A stretch of DNA of 64,000 nucleotides from Schistosoma haematobium (taxonomy: Eukaryota > Platyhelminthes > Trematoda > Strigeidida > Schistosomatidae): positions 44,917,806 to 44,981,805 of the forward strand of contig NC_067196.1 of assembly GCF_000699445.3 (NCBI RefSeq). The letters run 5' to 3'. The notes under the pieces were generated by a model. The model did not search any database. It saw nothing but the letters and a program-made list of their open reading frames with translations, and was not told the origin of the DNA. Positions 60,639 to 64,000 of the stretch are shown here, in pieces. Position 1 is the first letter of the stretch; every line of letters starts with the position of its first letter. The translations under genes and the position numbers were made by a program.

Positions 60639-63600
60639 CTGTTATTCGTCACAGATGTGACAACGAGAGTTCGCTACCTCGTCGACACTGGCGCAGAAGT
60701 TAGCGTTCTCCCAGCAAATCCTAACGACCGACTACACGAATCGACCCTAAACTTACAGGCGGCAAACGGAAAACCGATCGCTACATATGGCAAAAGGTAC
60801 GTTTACCTTAACGTGGGTTTACGCAAACCCATACACTGGATTTTCGTTGTTGCAGATGTTTCTATGCCAATCATTGGTATGGACCTTCCACAACACCACA
60901 ATCTGATCATCGATACGCGCAAACGGAGGCTAGTAGACGGGAACACTAATTTGTCCGTTTGCGTAACTTCTTTTACTGGTTGTAGAGTATCCCCAGTCAC
61001 AGTTAAACATATGATAGACTAACTCTATCAACCACTACTCGATAAGTACCCTGGGATACAACAAACTCAACCGAAACTACCGTGTGTAACCAGCAACGTT
61101 ACACATCACATCACGACTACAGGACCACCTGTATTCTCTAAAGCACGACGACTAGCTCCTGAAAAGCTAAGGTTAGCGAAAAACGAATTCGATCACATGA
61201 TGGACTTAGGAATCATACGACCGTCAAGTAGCCCATATGCATCTCCGTTGCACATGGTCCCTAAAAAGGACAGCAACGATTGGCGTCCAACTGGTGACTA
61301 TCGGCGATTGAACGCGAAAACCATTCCCGATCGTTACCCGTTGCCTCACATTCACGATTTGACAGCTACCTTGAAAGGTACAACTGTCTTTTCGAAAATC
61401 GACTTGGTTAAAGCGTATAACCAAATCCCTATGGCTACTGACGACATACCGAAAACAGCTATCATAACTCCTTTCGGACTCTATGAATTTTTGCGAATGC
61501 CTTTCGGTCTAAGGAATGCTGCTCAAACATTCCAAAGATTCATAGACGACGTTTTTCGAGGTCTCAACTTCGTACACGCGTATGTTGATGACTGTCTAAT
61601 CGCAAGTCCGGACAGAGAAACACATCTCAAGCATCTGGATCTTGTTTTCGAACGACTTCAAAAACATGGCATTACTGTAAACGTTCAGAAATGCCAATTC
61701 GGAACCGACTCGTTAGACTTTCTGGGACACACTATCGATGCTCAAGGCATTCGACCTCTTAGGACCAAAGTGGCGGCAATTCTGGATTACCCAGAACCGA
61801 CCACCGTCAAGCAATTACGCACGTTCAACGGCCTGGTAAGTTTCTATAGACGTTTCATACCCAAATGCGCATTACTTATGAAACCTCTGACCGACCAACT
61901 TCGTGGAAATGCGAAATCCATTAATTTGGACGACACCGCACGAAAAGCATTCTCCACAGTTAAGGAACTGATTGCTAAAGCAACAATGCTCGCACATCAG
62001 GACACCCGAGCACCCATTAGCATCGCAGTAGACGCATCCGACTCAGCAATCGGAGGAGTCTTACAACAATGGGTTAACAACTCCTGGCAACCCTTGGCAT
62101 TTTTCTCTAGAAGGTTGCTAGACACCGAATCGAGGTACAGCACATTCGGTAGGGAACTCCTAGCTATGTATTGTGCTGTACGGCATTTCCAACACTACAT
62201 CGAAGGTCGTGAATTCACTCTTTTCACGGACCATAAACCGCTCACTTTCTCGTTAAGCTCTCCTTCTGACAAGTACTCTCCTCGTGAGTCTCGACAACTG
62301 GACTACATTTCGCAGTTTACTTCAGATATTCAACACATCTCTGGAGCAAACAATGTAGTTGCAGACGCTTTATCTCGTATAACTTCCTTGAACAGTTTCC
62401 AAGGAATTGACCTTCTTAAACTCGCCGAGCTTCAAAAAGAAGACAGTGATCTTCAGCACGAGTTATCGTCCACAACACTTAAACTACGCATCAAACAGAT
62501 GGGAACAGGTAAAGAAACCTTACTTTGTGACACATCTACAGGTAGGGATCGCCCAATCGTGCCGAAACATTATCGACGCAATGTCTTCAACACATTGCAC
62601 AAACTTTCGCATCCAGGTGTTCGTGCAACCATCAAGCTTATAGCAGAAAGGTTTTGCTGGCCTGGAATGAATAAAGACGTGAGGGAGTGGGCACGCTCCT
62701 GTGTAAGCTGCCAAAAATCTAAGGTTATCAGACACAATAAATGTCCCTTAGGCTCGTTTAAAACTCCCGATGCCCGTTTCGACCATGTTCATCTGGATTT
62801 GGTAGGACCTTTACCAGATTCAAATGGATACTCTTATCTCTTAACCTGCGTTGACCGTTTCACTCGATGGCCAGAAGCAGTACCTATTAAAGACATCACT
62901 GCTGAAACAGTGGCCCGCACCTTCGTCGAACGATGGGTAGCAAACTTCGGTTGCCCTTCAACCATCACTACAGACCGCGGACGTCAGTTTGAATCTGATC
63001 TTTTCCGTCGTCTGACCACACTTTTAGGAATCACTCGCTTCCGAACGACCGCCTACCATCCACAAGCAAACGGGTTGGTAGAACGTTTTCACCGACAACT
63101 GAAAGCTTCACTATCAGCTGCAAACGTTTCACAATGGACCGACGCTCTTCCACTCGTCTTACTAGGTATCCGCAATGCAGTGAAAGCTGACATTGGATAC
63201 ACTGCGTCTCAACTCGTTTATGGAACGACACTTCGACTTCCAGGAGAATTCGTGGATCCTTCATCCTCTTCAATGAACATGGATCTAACCTCCTACACGA
63301 ACAGGCTTACAAACGCAATGCGTTCAGTTAAACCTGCTTTCACTCGACCTCAATCAACTGATGTTTTCGTTCAACCTGACTTACGATATAGTACACACGT
63401 TTTCATTCGTCGAGACTCGCATCGACGACCATTCGAATCAGCATACGAAGGACCCTTCAAAGTTCTTCAACGTGAATCTAAGTACTATATAGTCGATAAG
63501 AACGGAACAAACGATAGCATCAGCATCGATCGCTTAAAAGCAGCGTATTTAGAAGGAAATCCTATCCACGTCGATTTTCCTTCGGTACAATCGAACGACA

Positions 63601-63740
63601 CGACTCCGACACTTACAATACCTCATCCGACAACCAACACACACGATGATACTTCGACAGTATCCGAAAATAAACTTAAAACGACGCGTTCTGGAAGAAG
63701 GGTGAGATTTCCAGAACATTTAAACGACTATTGCACGTAA
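60589..63740 (+). pseudogene. pol: Pol polyprotein, copy 3, one nonsense codon after the protease
   Basis: This copy has the longest uninterrupted pol: from 61197 the frame is open through RT, RNase H and integrase to 63740 (five-T run in RNase H, no frame break). It is interrupted by a TAA at 61020-61022, between protease and RT, where copies 1 and 2 have a proline codon; two base changes make the stop. A Leu to Pro change at the codon near 60888 (GMDLLQ to GMDLPQ) is also private. Unlike the breaks in copies 1 and 2, this one is made by substitutions and is unlikely to be a homopolymer artefact. Confidence 0.9.
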
Positions 63741-64000
63741 GGCACTTCTCGACATTTTATATTATTTTTTAAAAAAAAACAATTTTAATATGCTTATATA
63801 TTTTTATTTCTATTTAAAAAAACAAAACAAAAAAAACAATTTTTTTAATGCTATTACGTGTTCATGAGTTTATTTTCCATTTTTTTCCGCCGACATTGTG
63901 TTTTTACGCACATACGAGTGTATTTCGACATGCACTTACATTTTCTTTTTTCTTTTCCAGGACGGCTGGAAACGAACGATGACGTTTATGAGGATCCGAA
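63741..64000 (+). other. 3' untranslated region of copy 3, incomplete
   Basis: Same A/T-run-rich sequence as at 40587, ending before the polypurine tract. Confidence 0.6.

Larger units (their letters stand above)
59276..64000 (+). mobile_element. Ty3/Gypsy LTR retrotransposon, copy 3 (array unit 3, cut by the window end)
   Basis: A third copy starting at the same RTE/LTR junction. It is complete up to the 3' untranslated region; the 3' LTR and right flank lie beyond 64000. Its flanks will decide the origin of the array. Confidence 0.92.

Noticed and set aside
1..64000. CRISPR array, phage or prokaryotic operon
   Set aside because: Spliced genes, retrotransposons and AT microsatellites show nuclear animal DNA. 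The only large direct repeats are the NEMF duplicate and the LTR-element array.

Overview
The window looks like nuclear DNA of a parasitic flatworm, most probably a Schistosoma species. Three things point there: a host gene that mixes three introns of exactly 36 nt near its 5' end with introns up to 2.6 kb; an AT-rich background full of RTE-like and CR1-like non-LTR retrotransposon debris; and Ty3/Gypsy elements with the hallmarks of the trematode CsRn1/Boudicca group (CHCC Gag finger, primer binding site resembling the tRNA-Trp complement). Species cannot be fixed from sequence reading alone.

Layout. 1-1224 (-) is a broken CR1-like ORF1. 3600-7501 is a near-identical partial copy of the 3' part of the host gene NEMF, ending abruptly in an RTE fragment (7502-8075). 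8076-12571 is mostly unassigned, with one CR1 scrap. 12572-14816 (+) is a CFAP119/CCDC189-like ciliary gene that converges tail-to-tail on NEMF. 14973-34752 (-) is the complete NEMF/Rqc2 homologue, which I could resolve into 20 coding exons from start to stop codon. Its introns hold a CR1 reverse-transcriptase fragment, tRNA-like repeats, two microsatellites, a 116-codon ORF of unknown origin and a 1.35-kb element with 214-bp inverted arms. A CR1 fragment lies upstream of NEMF.

From 36123 to the window end there is a direct tandem array with a period of about 11.58 kb: unit 1 at 36123-47700, unit 2 at 47701-59275, and a partial unit 3 from 59276. Each unit is one 5.2-kb LTR retrotransposon (321-bp LTRs, gag, pol with protease-RT-RNase H-integrase) followed by a 6.3-kb spacer. 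The spacer carries a promoter-like patch, a 214-bp tandem duplication, a CR1 3' scrap and a truncated RTE element. Unit boundaries fall exactly on the first base of the 5' LTR. This suggests unequal recombination between two LTR elements, one inserted at a CCAT site and one inside the RTE.

All three pol genes are broken at different places. Gag and pol are linked by what reads as a textbook -1 frameshift signal: GGGAAAC, a 6-nt spacer, and a possible pseudoknot. Several frame breaks, in NEMF as well as pol, sit in homopolymer runs. Assembly error in homopolymers must therefore be excluded before calling these genes dead.
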